From assembly GCF_049537125.1 (NCBI RefSeq), contig NZ_JBMVQY010000001.1, positions 1,054,001 to 1,118,000 of the forward strand: a DNA stretch of 64,000 nucleotides. The letters are read 5' to 3'. Positions 9,355 to 18,023 of the stretch are shown one piece after another. This stretch comes from Limisphaera sp026417315. GTDB taxonomy: Bacteria > Verrucomicrobiota > Verrucomicrobiia > Limisphaerales > Limisphaeraceae. The notes below the pieces were generated by a model. It saw only the letters and a program-made list of their open reading frames with translations. It was not told the origin of the DNA and did not search any database. Both the position numbers and the translations under genes were made by a program. The stretch's first letter is position 1; every line of letters begins with the position of its first letter.

Positions 9355-10740
9355 ATGAAACCCATCTGGGCCATCGCCGTGCTGACGTGGAAGGCCGCCT
9401 TCCGCTTCCGCCTGTTCTGGGTGGTGACCGTGTTGCTCCTGGCTTCCGTGGTGGGGCTGCCCTTGATCCTGAAAGATGACGGGACCGCCCGCGGATTTAC
9501 GCAAATTCTCCTGACCTACACGTTGAGCGCGATCTCGGGGCTGTTGGGATTGTGCACGCTGTGGCTGGCCTGTGGCACGCTCGCCCGCGACATTGAGGAG
9601 TGCCAGATGCAACTGGTGGCGGTGAAACCGGTGGCGCGGTGGAAGATCTGGACGGGCAAATGGCTCGGGCTGGTGACGCTCAACGGCGTGCTCCTCCTCC
9701 TCGCGGGCGCCTGTGTCTATGCCCTGTTGCTCTACCGTGCGGGCAAGTTGCCGGCCGACCAACAGGCCGTGCTGTTCAAGGAGGTGCTGGTCGCGCGCGG
9801 GTCGGCGCGCCCACCTGACTTCCGCAATGAGATCGCGGCGGAAACCGACCGGCGGCTGCGGGATCGGCTGGCACAGCAACCCCACCTGAAAGTGGACCTG
9901 GCCGAGGTGCGCCGGCAGATCGAGGAACAGGTGAAGGCCGAGTACCAGATCGTCCCGCCCGGTTACGTCAAGATTTGGCAGGTGGACCTCGGCTTGCAAC
10001 GGCTCTTCGTGCAGGGGCGGCCGATGCACCTGCGCATCAAGTTCAACGCAGCCGTCGCTTCCGAAACCGGAACCTTCACCGGGCTCTGGCAGGTGGGGGT
10101 TCCGGAAACACCGCGGGTATGGCGCAGCGACCCCATGAGCCTGGCTCCCGACACCTTCCACGAATTCGAGATCCCGCCCGATCTCATGGACGAAAAAGGG
10201 GTCTTGACGATCGCCTTTTTCAATCCCAACAACGTCACCCTCCTGTTTCCGCTGGAGGACGGCATTGAAGTGCTTTATTGGCAGGGTGGGTTTCTGCTGA
10301 ACTACCTGCGGGGATTGGGGATCATTTTCTGCTGGATGATCCTGCTGGCCACGCTGGGTCTGAGTGCGGCCAGTTTTCTTTCCTTCCCCGTGGCGGCCTT
10401 CGCCTCGCTGGCCATGCTCGTGCTGGTCTTCAGCAGCGGGACGATTCGCACGGTCATCACCGAGGGCTCTCTGCTGGGGTGGGACGCCGAGGCCGAGGCC
10501 CCCTCGCAGACCTGGATCGACAAGATCGGAGTGCCGGTGTTCCAGGGGCTTTGGTGGGTGATCCAACTGGCCAAGGGCTTTGCCCCCATCGACGCCCTGA
10601 GCACCGGCCGGAGTGTTCCGTGGACCGAGCTGGCCCGGGCGGTGGGGCAGATTGTGGTTCTGCTCAGTGGCCTGTTGGCGGCCGCCGGCATCTGGGCCTT
10701 CCACCGCAGGGAACTGGCCACCGCGAGTCCGATGCAATGA
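9355..10740 (+). CDS. ABC-2 type transporter permease
   Basis: Membrane partner of the preceding ATPase, 461 residues. The N-terminal helix (residues 5-40) and two more helices around residues 55-130 precede a roughly 190-residue soluble insertion rich in charged residues. Three or more further helices (about 310-460) close the protein. The first helix and the LARDIEE loop after the second are typical of ABC-2 permeases of the NosY/gliding-type class. The ATG at 9355 begins the usual N-terminus of family members. The large periplasmic-type insertion is unusual and may bind substrate or a partner. The next gene starts 100 bases on and is probably co-transcribed. Confidence 0.85.
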   Translation: MKPIWAIAVLTWKAAFRFRLFWVVTVLLLASVVGLPLILKDDGTARGFTQILLTYTLSAISGLLGLCTLWLACGTLARDIEECQMQLVAVKPVARWKIWTGKWLGLVTLNGVLLLLAGACVYALLLYRAGKLPADQQAVLFKEVLVARGSARPPDFRNEIAAETDRRLRDRLAQQPHLKVDLAEVRRQIEEQVKAEYQIVPPGYVKIWQVDLGLQRLFVQGRPMHLRIKFNAAVASETGTFTGLWQVGVPETPRVWRSDPMSLAPDTFHEFEIPPDLMDEKGVLTIAFFNPNNVTLLFPLEDGIEVLYWQGGFLLNYLRGLGIIFCWMILLATLGLSAASFLSFPVAAFASLAMLVLVFSSGTIRTVITEGSLLGWDAEAEAPSQTWIDKIGVPVFQGLWWVIQLAKGFAPIDALSTGRSVPWTELARAVGQIVVLLSGLLAAAGIWAFHRRELATASPMQ

Positions 10741-10840
10741 GACCGGCCTTCCCTCCACTGCCGCGGCGCGCAAGCGCGCCTCTGCCAGGCCGGCGTCGGC
10801 CCCTGCCCGGCCCGGATTCAACCATGCTCGGTCCGTGCCC

Positions 10841-12409
10841 ATGAGAACCGACGGCATGCCCTCGCGCTGGAAAAAGGTCGCGCTCCTGTTGGTGGCGGCA
10901 CTGCTGTGGACCGGCGTGGCCCAGGTGGAGCGGTCCATGAACCTGGACCGCGACCGTCTGGGGCTGACGCGCACCGAACCTCTGCAGAATGCACCGCCCC
11001 TGCTCGCGTTCACCACCGTGGCCCTCGGGGGCTTCCGGGGCCTGATTTCCAACCTGCTCTGGGTCCGGATGATGGAGCTGCAGGACCAGGACAAGTTTTT
11101 TGAAATGAAACAGCTGGCCGACTGGATCACCAAGCTGGAACCTCACTTTGTCCAGGTCTGGGCCGTGCAGGCGTGGAACATGGCCTACAACATCTCGGTG
11201 AAGTTCAAAGAAACCGAGTTCGGCGTGTATCCCGACCGCTGGCGCTGGGTCAAGGCGGGGCTCGAACTGCTCCGGGACGAGGCCCTCAAATACAACCCTT
11301 ACGAACCGCTCCTCTACCGCGAGCTCGCTTGGATCTTTCAGCACAAGATGGGTCACATCCTTGACGACGCCCACATGTATTACAAACAGCAGTGGGCCAA
11401 TGAAATGAGCCAGATCTTCGGCATGGAGCGGCCCAACTTCGATGCGCTGCTGAATCCCCAAACCGAGGAGGATCGCGAGCGGGTCCGGTTGCTGACCGAG
11501 AAGTACAAGATGGATCCCGCCTTCCTCAAACGCGTGGACGAGGAATTCGGTCCGCTGGAATGGCGCCTGCCGGAAGCCCATGCCATCTATTGGGCCGCCA
11601 AGGGACTGGACGTGGCGGAAAAGAACCTGCGACGGGTCAACACCAACGATCTGATTCGTCTGCGCCGGGTGATCTTTCAGTCCATGCTCATGAGCTTCCA
11701 CCGGGGCCGCCTCATCCCGGACTACATCAACCGTCGGTTCGAATTCGGTCCGAACCTCGACATCATCCCCAAGGTCAATTACGCGTACGAAAAGGCCATG
11801 GAGGAGGACCCGGCCAACCGGGAAAACATCCGGATCGCGCACCGGAATTTTCTGCGCGACGCGGTGTATTTCTTGTACACGGCCGGTCGGCAGACCGAGG
11901 CCAACCAATGGTTCCAATACCTGGCCCGGCTGTACCCCGACAAACCGCTCTTCGAGGGACAACCGGACTCTGTCCCGCGCAATGTTACGCTGGACCAGTA
12001 CGCCGTGGCCCGTGTCACCGAGGACGTCGGCGAAACCGATCGCATCCGGGTGAAGGCCCACTTGGAGGGCATGCTTGCGCACGCCTATGCCCGATTGATC
12101 CTCGATTTGGACGACGAGGCCTACGCCTATCAGCGGCTGGCGCGACTCGTCTACGACTCGTACATGAGCAAAATCAAGGGCTCGGAGGCGCGCATCGGGT
12201 TGCCGCCCTTCGAGGAAATCGCCGGCGAAGTCCTTCGCCGCCTGCTGGACCCCCGGGAAAGTCCCTTCTCCGCAGAGGAGCGGGCCGTCTTGCGTACGAA
12301 GCTGAACCTGCCCGCCGAAACGGCAGCCGCACCCACGACGCCTGCCACGAATGCCCCGGCGGCCACGGGCACCAACGCGCCAGCCTCACCGGCGCTGACA
12401 CCGCCCTGA
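10841..12409 (+). CDS. Conserved hypothetical membrane-anchored protein in the ABC operon
   Basis: I do not recognise a named family. The 522-residue product has one N-terminal hydrophobic segment (VALLLVAALLWTGVAQV, residues 10-28), so it is probably anchored with its bulk outside the cytoplasm. The rest is rich in Trp, Tyr and charged residues and looks helical, with TPR-like blocks (AWNMAYNISVKF, ELAWIFQHKMGH, ARLYPDKPLF). The last 30 residues are an Ala/Thr/Pro tail. It is third in the ABC operon, so a role as accessory or assembly factor for that exporter is inferred from position alone. The ATG at 10841 was chosen because it precedes the anchor; upstream frame residues look non-coding. 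Confidence 0.75.
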   Translation: MRTDGMPSRWKKVALLLVAALLWTGVAQVERSMNLDRDRLGLTRTEPLQNAPPLLAFTTVALGGFRGLISNLLWVRMMELQDQDKFFEMKQLADWITKLEPHFVQVWAVQAWNMAYNISVKFKETEFGVYPDRWRWVKAGLELLRDEALKYNPYEPLLYRELAWIFQHKMGHILDDAHMYYKQQWANEMSQIFGMERPNFDALLNPQTEEDRERVRLLTEKYKMDPAFLKRVDEEFGPLEWRLPEAHAIYWAAKGLDVAEKNLRRVNTNDLIRLRRVIFQSMLMSFHRGRLIPDYINRRFEFGPNLDIIPKVNYAYEKAMEEDPANRENIRIAHRNFLRDAVYFLYTAGRQTEANQWFQYLARLYPDKPLFEGQPDSVPRNVTLDQYAVARVTEDVGETDRIRVKAHLEGMLAHAYARLILDLDDEAYAYQRLARLVYDSYMSKIKGSEARIGLPPFEEIAGEVLRRLLDPRESPFSAEERAVLRTKLNLPAETAAAPTTPATNAPAATGTNAPASPALTPP

Positions 12410-12651
12410 GCCCCCTCGCCAGGCAAGGGGTGGGATTCGCAAACGCGGGCGCGCAAGGACGGGCAGGAGTCGGTTGCCGCTGCTGCCCCGATCCCAACCC
12501 ACTCCGAACCTGGCACGGTCCTCGCAGCCCGGCACGAGCCATCCGGGCCGGGCCGGCAGCCGGCCGCGACACTCTCTGTTGGACGGGGCCGCGGGAGGGG
12601 GCCTGACGGGCGCTTTGCAAAGCGCTTCCCACTGCACCGGCTCGGGGGACG

Positions 12652-12680
12652 TTGCCTGCCATCCTGGGTTCGAGTAAGCT
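12652..12680 (+). promoter_or_regulatory. Candidate promoter of metY with almost no leader
   Basis: TTGCCT (12652-12657), 17-base spacer, TAAGCT (12675-12680). The start codon lies at 12690, so the mRNA would have a leader of only a few bases. No SAM riboswitch consensus is visible in the 280 bases before metY. Confidence 0.45.
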
Positions 12681-12689
12681 GCGGCCCCT

Positions 12690-13979
12690 ATGAAGCTGGA
12701 AACGCTTTGCCTGCACGGGGGTACGCAGCCGGATCCGGTGACGCTGGCCCGGGGTGTCCCGGTGCATCGCACCTCGTCGTACGTGTTCAAGAGCACCGAA
12801 CACGCGGCCAACCTGTTTGCCCTCAAGGAACTGGGCAACATCTACACCCGGATCATGAATCCAACCACCGAGGTGTTGGAGAAGCGGATGGCCTTGTTGG
12901 AGGGAGCCCCCGAGTTGGGCGGCCTTGCCCTGGCCTCCGGCACCAGCGCCGTGTTCTATTCGATCATCAACCTGGCCCAGGCAGGCGACAACATCGTGTC
13001 GGCCCGCAACCTCTACGGCGGCACCTACACAATGTTCAACGACATCCTCCCCACCCTGGGCATTACCGTGAAGTTCGTGGACTCGACCCGGCCGGAAAAC
13101 TTCGCCGCGGCCATCGACGCCCGCACCCGGGCCCTGTTCTGCGAGACCCTCTCGAATCCCGCCCTGGACGTCACCGACCTGGAAGCGGTGGCCGAGATCG
13201 CACACGCGCACGGCCTGCCATTGATCGTGGATTCGACCGCCAGCACCCCGTATCTGACCCGTCCGCTCGATTTCGGCGCGGACATCGTCGTCCATTCACT
13301 CACCAAATGGCTGGGCGGACACGGCGTGGGAATCGGCGGGGTGGTGGTGGACGGCGGCCGCTTTCCCTGGGCCGCCGGCAAGCATCCCCTCTACACCACG
13401 CCCGACACCAGTTATCACGGCTTGCGCTGGGGCCTGGACCTGCCGGACCCCCTGCGGCCGCTGGCCTACATCCTCCGCATGCGCACCGTGCCGCTGCGCA
13501 ACCTGGGGGCTTGCATCTCTCCCGACAACAGTTGGATGTTCTTGCAGGGCATCGAGACGCTGCCCCTGCGCATGGAACGGCATTGCGCCAACGCACTGGC
13601 CGTGGCTCGGTGGCTCAAAGAACATCCGCGTGTCAGCTGGGTGCGCTACCCGGGCCTGCCCGAGGACCCCGAGTACGGGCGAAACCAGAAGTACCTGCGG
13701 GGCAAGGGCGGGGCGGTGGTCGTCTTCGGGATCAAGGGTGGCCGCGAGGCCGGCCAGAAATTCATCGATTCCCTGAAGTTGTTCTCGCACCTGGCCAACA
13801 TGGGAGACGCCAAGTCGTTGGCGATTCATCCGGCCACGACCACCCATTCCCAATTGACCGAGGAACAACAACGGGCCGGCGGTATCACGCCCGATCTGGT
13901 TCGACTGTGTGTGGGACTGGAACACATCGACGATATCCTGGAAGACCTCGATCAAGCCCTGACCCGCTCCGCGGCCTGA
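12690..13979 (+). CDS. metY: O-acetylhomoserine sulfhydrylase (PLP enzyme)
   Basis: Makes homocysteine from O-acetylhomoserine and sulfide, the direct sulfhydrylation route to methionine. The 429-residue protein is a Cys/Met-metabolism PLP enzyme. It begins with LCLHGGTQPD, has SSYVFKSTEHAANLFA and YTRIMNPT near the N-terminus, the cofactor-binding LASGTSAV and NLYGGTY stretches, and the Schiff-base lysine in HSLTKWLGGHG near residue 209. The long C-terminal part with GDAKSLAIHPATTTHSQL is characteristic of MetY rather than of shorter cystathionine enzymes. metX follows 86 bases later and supplies its substrate, which supports the assignment. Confidence 0.95.
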   Translation: MKLETLCLHGGTQPDPVTLARGVPVHRTSSYVFKSTEHAANLFALKELGNIYTRIMNPTTEVLEKRMALLEGAPELGGLALASGTSAVFYSIINLAQAGDNIVSARNLYGGTYTMFNDILPTLGITVKFVDSTRPENFAAAIDARTRALFCETLSNPALDVTDLEAVAEIAHAHGLPLIVDSTASTPYLTRPLDFGADIVVHSLTKWLGGHGVGIGGVVVDGGRFPWAAGKHPLYTTPDTSYHGLRWGLDLPDPLRPLAYILRMRTVPLRNLGACISPDNSWMFLQGIETLPLRMERHCANALAVARWLKEHPRVSWVRYPGLPEDPEYGRNQKYLRGKGGAVVVFGIKGGREAGQKFIDSLKLFSHLANMGDAKSLAIHPATTTHSQLTEEQQRAGGITPDLVRLCVGLEHIDDILEDLDQALTRSAA

Positions 13980-14065
13980 GCCGCGCTCCCAAGGGGAGCC
14001 CACGCCACCCCGGCTCGTCTGCCGGGTGAAGCCTCGGGACCCCGGGAGGCCGGCGTTCCCTGGCC

Positions 14066-15217
14066 ATGCAAAAACTGCCCAGAGTCCAAACCCGGTTCAT
14101 CCGATTCCGCGACCGCAAGCATCCGCTGCGACTGCGCGTGGGCGGGGAATTGGACGATTTCACCCTTGCCTACGAGATGTACGGCAAGATGAACTCCGAC
14201 CGGTCGAACGTGATCCTCCTCTTTCACGCCATGACCGGCAGCCAACACGCCGCCGGGTACAATCCGGAGGTGCCCGGTGTGGACGGGCGGTGGACGGAAG
14301 AGAACCACATTGGCTGGTGGGACGCCTTCATCGGACCGGGCAAGGCCCTGGATACGCGGTTGTTCTGCGTGCTGTGCGTGAACTATCTCGGAGGCTGCTA
14401 CGGTTCCACCGGCCCGGCGTCCATCAACCCAAAAACCGGCCGGCGATGGGCCGCCGATTTCCCCGTGCTGCGCATGTGCGACATTGTGGACTCGCAGATG
14501 CGCCTTCTGGACGAGCTGGGCGTGCGCCAGTTGCACGCTGTGATCGGAGCCTCCATCGGCGGATTCCTCGCCCTGACCCTGGCGACCCGCTATCCCGACC
14601 GCGTCCGCATCGTGGTGCCCATCGGCACCGGGCCGGAGACCACCATCTACCACCGCATCATCAACTTCGAGCAGATCACCGCCATCGAGAGCGACCCGAA
14701 CTTTCGTGGTGGCAACTACTACGACGGACCGCCGCCCGAAACCGGACTGGCCCTGGCCCGGCGCATCGCCCACAAGACCTTCGTCTCTCTGGAGATGCTC
14801 AGCGAACGCGCCCGGAGCGAGGTCGTCCCCCACAAGCCCCCCCACGGGTGGTACGAAATGAACCACCCGGTGGAGTCGTACATGCTCCATCAGGGGCTCA
14901 AGTTCGTGAAGCGCTTCGACGCCAACACCTATCTGCGCATTCTCGATGCGTGGCAATGGTTCGATCTGGCGGCCGAGGCCGGCGCAGCCGACCTGCCCAG
15001 CGCCTTCGAGCGCTGTCGCAGTCAGAAATACCTGGTTTTCAGCATCGACTCGGACCTCTCCTTTCCGAGGTCCGAGCAGGAAAAGCTGGTGCAACTGCTC
15101 AAACGGGCCCACGTGCCGTGCATCTGGATCACCGTGCACTCGGAGAAGGGGCACGACTCGTTCCTGCTGGAGCCCCGGCTCTACACCCCCCATCTGCAAC
15201 AGGAATTGCGCGGATAA
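14066..15217 (+). CDS. metX: Homoserine O-acetyltransferase
   Basis: Activates homoserine with acetyl-CoA to O-acetylhomoserine, the substrate of the MetY encoded just upstream. The 383-residue protein is an alpha/beta-hydrolase of the MetX family. It carries the oxyanion/substrate segment NYLGGCYGSTGPAS, the nucleophile Ser in GASIGGFLAL (near residue 160), an Asp in FSIDSDLSFP and the His in EKGHDSFLLE. Length is typical. The Ile in GASIGG is a mild departure from the usual Met. Acyl specificity (acetyl versus succinyl) is inferred from the linked metY and not proven by sequence. Confidence 0.94.
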   Translation: MQKLPRVQTRFIRFRDRKHPLRLRVGGELDDFTLAYEMYGKMNSDRSNVILLFHAMTGSQHAAGYNPEVPGVDGRWTEENHIGWWDAFIGPGKALDTRLFCVLCVNYLGGCYGSTGPASINPKTGRRWAADFPVLRMCDIVDSQMRLLDELGVRQLHAVIGASIGGFLALTLATRYPDRVRIVVPIGTGPETTIYHRIINFEQITAIESDPNFRGGNYYDGPPPETGLALARRIAHKTFVSLEMLSERARSEVVPHKPPHGWYEMNHPVESYMLHQGLKFVKRFDANTYLRILDAWQWFDLAAEAGAADLPSAFERCRSQKYLVFSIDSDLSFPRSEQEKLVQLLKRAHVPCIWITVHSEKGHDSFLLEPRLYTPHLQQELRG

Positions 15218-15673
15218 GTCGGTTCCTTCTCCGAGCACCTTGCGCGAACCACGCCGGCCTGCGATGGGCCGTAGGGAACGGTTTTCCCGGGAAAGGGCTC
15301 GTTACTGATCGGGAAGCTTTCACACTCGCTTTTTGCAGGACGGCTTCCCCGCGGCACCAACGGCCCGTGAGCACGTGGCGCAACGCCCCGCGAGCGCCCG
15401 CGGCTCATCCGGCAGATCGCTGAACCCGCAAGGAGGGTGTCTCCGGTTGGCGACCGCGGATCCATCCGGGCCATGAGCCCGGCGATCCGAACAAAGATCA
15501 GGTCGCCCGGCCCGGGAAGGGTTCATGCCGCGGCATGAGTTGCCTCCTCGGTACCCGCAAGGCGCCCTCGTGCAAAGCGCGGGCGGGCGATTCCCGGGCA
15601 ACCAAGCGCCTCGGGTCCATGCACGAACCCCGGCCCCCAAACCGGACGGATCCCCCGCTGCAGCGAAGCAGCC
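15218..15673. other. Convergent intergenic region with a perfect palindrome
   Basis: 456 bases between metX and the TMEM14-like gene. No convincing gene. It contains a 14-base perfect palindrome, CATGCCGCGGCATG, at 15524-15537. No T-tract terminator was found for metX. Confidence 0.5.
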
Positions 15674-15967
15674 CTACCAACGCCAGTGCCGCAGGGCCAG
15701 AGCCACGACGGTGAGCGTCAGCATCAGCCCCGAGGGCATGAACTGCTTGCTTTTGAGCAGCCGCCACGCGAACAGCAGCAGCAGGCAAACCAGCAACAGA
15801 TCCGGCCCCCACGGCAACTGCACCCAGCCCATCGCGCAGGCGCTCAGCGCCGCGGCAAACACCACCGATACCACCAGCGAGATCTTGCTGCCTGCCTTGA
15901 GCCAGCCAATCAGCCCGCCCACCACCAACAACACGATGTAAACCCAAAGCACTTTGTCCGGTGTCAT
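15674..15967 (-). CDS. TMEM14-family small membrane protein
   Basis: A 97-residue protein that is almost entirely hydrophobic, with about three to four predicted helices (residues 7-22, 28-47, 52-69, 76-93). It has the Gly-rich helix start (VVGGLIGWLKAGSKISL) typical of the TMEM14 family. The bacterial members have no established biochemical role. The ATG at 15967 is preceded by GGCGGGG. The gene starts 16 bases after the stop of the CPXCG gene, so the two form a small minus-strand operon. Confidence 0.75.
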   Translation of the reverse strand: MTPDKVLWVYIVLLVVGGLIGWLKAGSKISLVVSVVFAAALSACAMGWVQLPWGPDLLLVCLLLLFAWRLLKSKQFMPSGLMLTLTVVALALRHWRW

Positions 15968-15983
15968 CCCCGCCGACTGTACG

Positions 15984-16163
15984 TCATTGGGGGACGACGT
16001 CCAGACTGATGATCAGTCCGGGTTCGCATTCCACCACGATCTCCAGGGGCCGACAGCACACTTCGCAATCGGTGTCGAAGCGCTGGAATCCTTCGCTGGT
16101 GTCGATGACCAGGTCGAACTTTTGGCCGCAGTGCGGACAAACAATGGTCTGAGAGACTTCCAT
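15984..16163 (-). CDS. CPXCG-type small cysteine-rich protein
   Basis: A 59-residue protein read on the minus strand. It opens MEVSQTIVCPHCGQKFDLV, has a second Cys pair in TDCEVCCRPLEIV (CEVC) and ends VVPQ. The two CxxC pairs probably bind one zinc, and the layout fits the Cys_rich_CPXG family. Function is unknown; these proteins are thought to be small zinc-ribbon proteins. The candidate promoter at 16169-16196 would put the transcription start at or within a base or two of the ATG at 16163. The gene heads a two-gene unit with the TMEM14-like gene. Confidence 0.85.
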   Translation of the reverse strand: MEVSQTIVCPHCGQKFDLVIDTSEGFQRFDTDCEVCCRPLEIVVECEPGLIISLDVVPQ

Positions 16164-16168
16164 GACTC

Positions 16169-16196
16169 ACCCTACTCCGGCCGGAAACCAGTGCAA
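16169..16196 (-). promoter_or_regulatory. Candidate promoter of the CPXCG gene, implying a leaderless mRNA
   Basis: Minus strand: TTGCAC (16196-16191), 16-base spacer, TAGGGT (16174-16169). Only five bases separate the -10 element from the ATG at 16163. Confidence 0.5.
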
Positions 16197-16278
16197 GGGC
16201 CGCCCGGAACTTGACCCGAGCCCCTGCGTTGCAGCTTCTGGGCACCTCCGAAAGCCCGGCGCAAGGTCGGGCCTCATC

Positions 16279-16601
16279 GGTGGGAAAAACCGTGGGAAAA
16301 CGGCGTCCGCCGGGATTCTTGCATTCAAGGCTCAAACACGGAAATCCACCCTCCATTGTCCACTTGATCGCGCGGGCCAGTGCACGTGCTGCAGGCGCAT
16401 TCAACTCGATAGCCCGGGGCAACGCCCCGGCAAACCGGCCCGCAAAACCGAGTGCGCCCTGAAGGGGCGTCACCCGCGACCCCATCGCGAGGGCCGGGCG
16501 TGCCTGCACCAAATTCGGTCCCTTCAGGGCGGAACGAATTGCGGAACCCGGTCACCCAAGGGGTTACCTTGGGCTGATGAATGCCCGCCCCGATGGGGCG
16601 G
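16279..16601. repeat. Intergenic repeat (copy A) followed by an array of hairpins
   Basis: The first 150 bases (16279-16430) are clearly related to 62418-62570. Shared blocks include a GGGAAAA run, the segment around GAAATCC/GAAATGC followed by CCCTCC..TGTCC, GGGCCA...CACG.GCTG.AGG, and AGCCCGGG..ACGCC. In this copy the repeat runs into consecutive stem-loops: CCGGGGC/GCCCCGG (16414-16430), CGCCCT/AGGGGCG (16455-16469), an inverted echo of the latter at 16520-16530, CCCAAGG/CCTTGGG (16555-16573) and CCGCCCC/GGGGCGG (16585-16601). There is no T-tract, so this looks like a REP/BIME-like palindromic cluster rather than a terminator. Confidence 0.65.
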
Positions 16602-17244
16602 ACGCGCCACGGGCCGAAGGCACAAAACATATCCGGGTCGTGGGGCGTTTCAGCTGGACTCGATTTGGATGGCGTTGGACTCGAGGATTGCCCCTCAGAA
16701 CGCTGAGACAGGCAAGGCCCACGCCGTCCGGCGCCTCCCCCGTGGCCAACATGGTGATGCCCAACTCATGGATCACGCGGGCGAAGCCACGGGGCGCCGA
16801 AGGCCCGAAACCTCTCCGACCCTCGATGGGTTGGGTGGAAATGAATCTGCGGCGGCTGCGTTGGACGATAGCCGCTCGCAGCGTTCGCCCTGACAGGACC
16901 GTTGGCGCCGCGGGTCCGCTGTCCGACGCGCTTTCGGTTCTGAACCCCGCGGAAAGCGCGGCGCAGTTTCTGGTGCTTGCGGCTCGGGAAGATAGAGGGA
17001 AAAGGGCATTGACCCGGCATCGTCGAAGCCGCGGCTCAAAAACGAAAAAGCCCCCTCTGAGCCCGGAAACACACTTGGTGTTTCATAGCATTTGCCAACC
17101 CTCCTCCGGGCTCGGTTGAGGACCCTCCGGGCTGCCGGTCGGATGAGCGTTCGATCGCCACGCCGGCGACAGCCAGGTTGTGCCGGCCCGGACGACGAAG
17201 CTTGCCCGTCTTTGGGCACTCTTCGCCCCAGGGCTGGGGAACCC
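16602..17244. other. Non-coding region
   Basis: 643 bases after the hairpin array, before the end of the pseudopilin operon. Open frames are long only because of high GC and show no domain, plausible start or codon pattern. No tRNA or terminator recognised. Confidence 0.45.
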
Positions 17245-17517
17245 TCATTGCCGAGGCGGCGCGTCCGAATCCCGCGGGGTGACCGTCCCGGCCGGTGCAT
17301 TGGTGGGTGAAAACGCCAGAAGGGTCCGATGGCGCTGTTCGATCCAGCGGATTTCCTTCCGCAACTGGTGCAGCACGCGACTGTTGCCGACCACCAGCGT
17401 GGTCATGATCAACATCAGCGTGACCACGGCCACGCAGACAAAACCGTGTTCCCCTCGCTTCGCCGGAAGCCGCCAGAGGACTTTTCCGCTCTGCATGCTT
17501 GGAGCAAAAGGTTTCAT
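17245..17517 (-). CDS. Short PilX-like / pseudopilin-like membrane protein
   Basis: A 90-residue protein with a basic N-terminus ending KRGEHGFVCVAVVTLMLIM. A Gly-Phe followed by about 20 hydrophobic residues (24-45) resembles a PilX/GspK-type prepilin start, although the canonical Glu at mature position 5 is absent. A charged helical stretch (HQLRKEIRWIEQRHR) and a Pro/Thr-rich tail follow. Its ATG overlaps the stop of the upstream pseudopilin gene (ATGA), so it is translationally coupled to that operon. The assignment rests on position and the N-terminal pattern and is tentative. Confidence 0.6.
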   Translation of the reverse strand: MKPFAPSMQSGKVLWRLPAKRGEHGFVCVAVVTLMLIMTTLVVGNSRVLHQLRKEIRWIEQRHRTLLAFSPTNAPAGTVTPRDSDAPPRQ

Positions 17518-18023
17518 GGGGTCTGGGGAGGCACGGCGAGGAAGGTGAACACCGGCCGGAGCCTCGTGGAACGTCGATCGGGCACCAGCGCCAGGTCCCA
17601 CCGCCAGACCGCGACACCGTGCCGCAGCTCGGATTGCACCTGACTGGCCGCCACGTTCCGCAACACCAGCACGGGCCCTGCATGCTCCGGACCTGCCCGG
17701 TACACGCCTTCGGGACCGAATTCGTACTGCACCCTTCCGTTTGCCTGCGGAATGGTCATCCGCTGGCCGCCGGGCATGGACTCCAATTGAGGCGGCCCGG
17801 TGGCCAGGCGCACGTCCGCCCGCCACCGTTCTCCAGCCCGCAACGCCTGGGAGATCCGTTGGGCTTGTTCGCGAAGTCGATGGGAAGCGGAGAAACATTC
17901 GTAAAAAGCCTTCATGGATCCGACGAGGATCACGCCAGCGACTGCGATGTACACCACCAGCTCGATGAGAGCGGCGCCTCGCACCGGCCGGTTCGGGGCT
18001 GGCGGTGACACCGGCGTATTCAT
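17514..18023 (-). CDS. Pseudopilin, GspJ-like
   Basis: A 169-residue prepilin-like protein. After a short basic leader ending NRPVRG comes AALIELVVYIAVAGVILVGSM, a type IV prepilin cleavage site followed by the hydrophobic helix with Glu at mature position 5. The remainder (a helix to about residue 60, then beta-rich sequence) fits a minor pseudopilin of the GspJ type. The ATG at 18023 overlaps the upstream stop as ATGA; a second ATG four codons earlier is possible. It is presumably processed by a prepilin peptidase encoded elsewhere and placed at the tip of a pseudopilus. Confidence 0.72.
   Translation of the reverse strand: MNTPVSPPAPNRPVRGAALIELVVYIAVAGVILVGSMKAFYECFSASHRLREQAQRISQALRAGERWRADVRLATGPPQLESMPGGQRMTIPQANGRVQYEFGPEGVYRAGPEHAGPVLVLRNVAASQVQSELRHGVAVWRWDLALVPDRRSTRLRPVFTFLAVPPQTP

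Noticed and set aside
9055..11133. 692-codon minus-strand frame across the ABC genes
   Set aside because: Antisense shadow; the plus-strand genes have clear ABC motifs.
12410..12689. SAM riboswitch before metY
   Set aside because: No SAM-I or other known SAM-aptamer consensus was seen, and the promoter lies too close to the start codon for a leader.
16162..16893. Plus-strand frame of 243 codons through the repeat
   Set aside because: It runs through hairpins and repeat; the peptide is low-complexity and the start is not supported.
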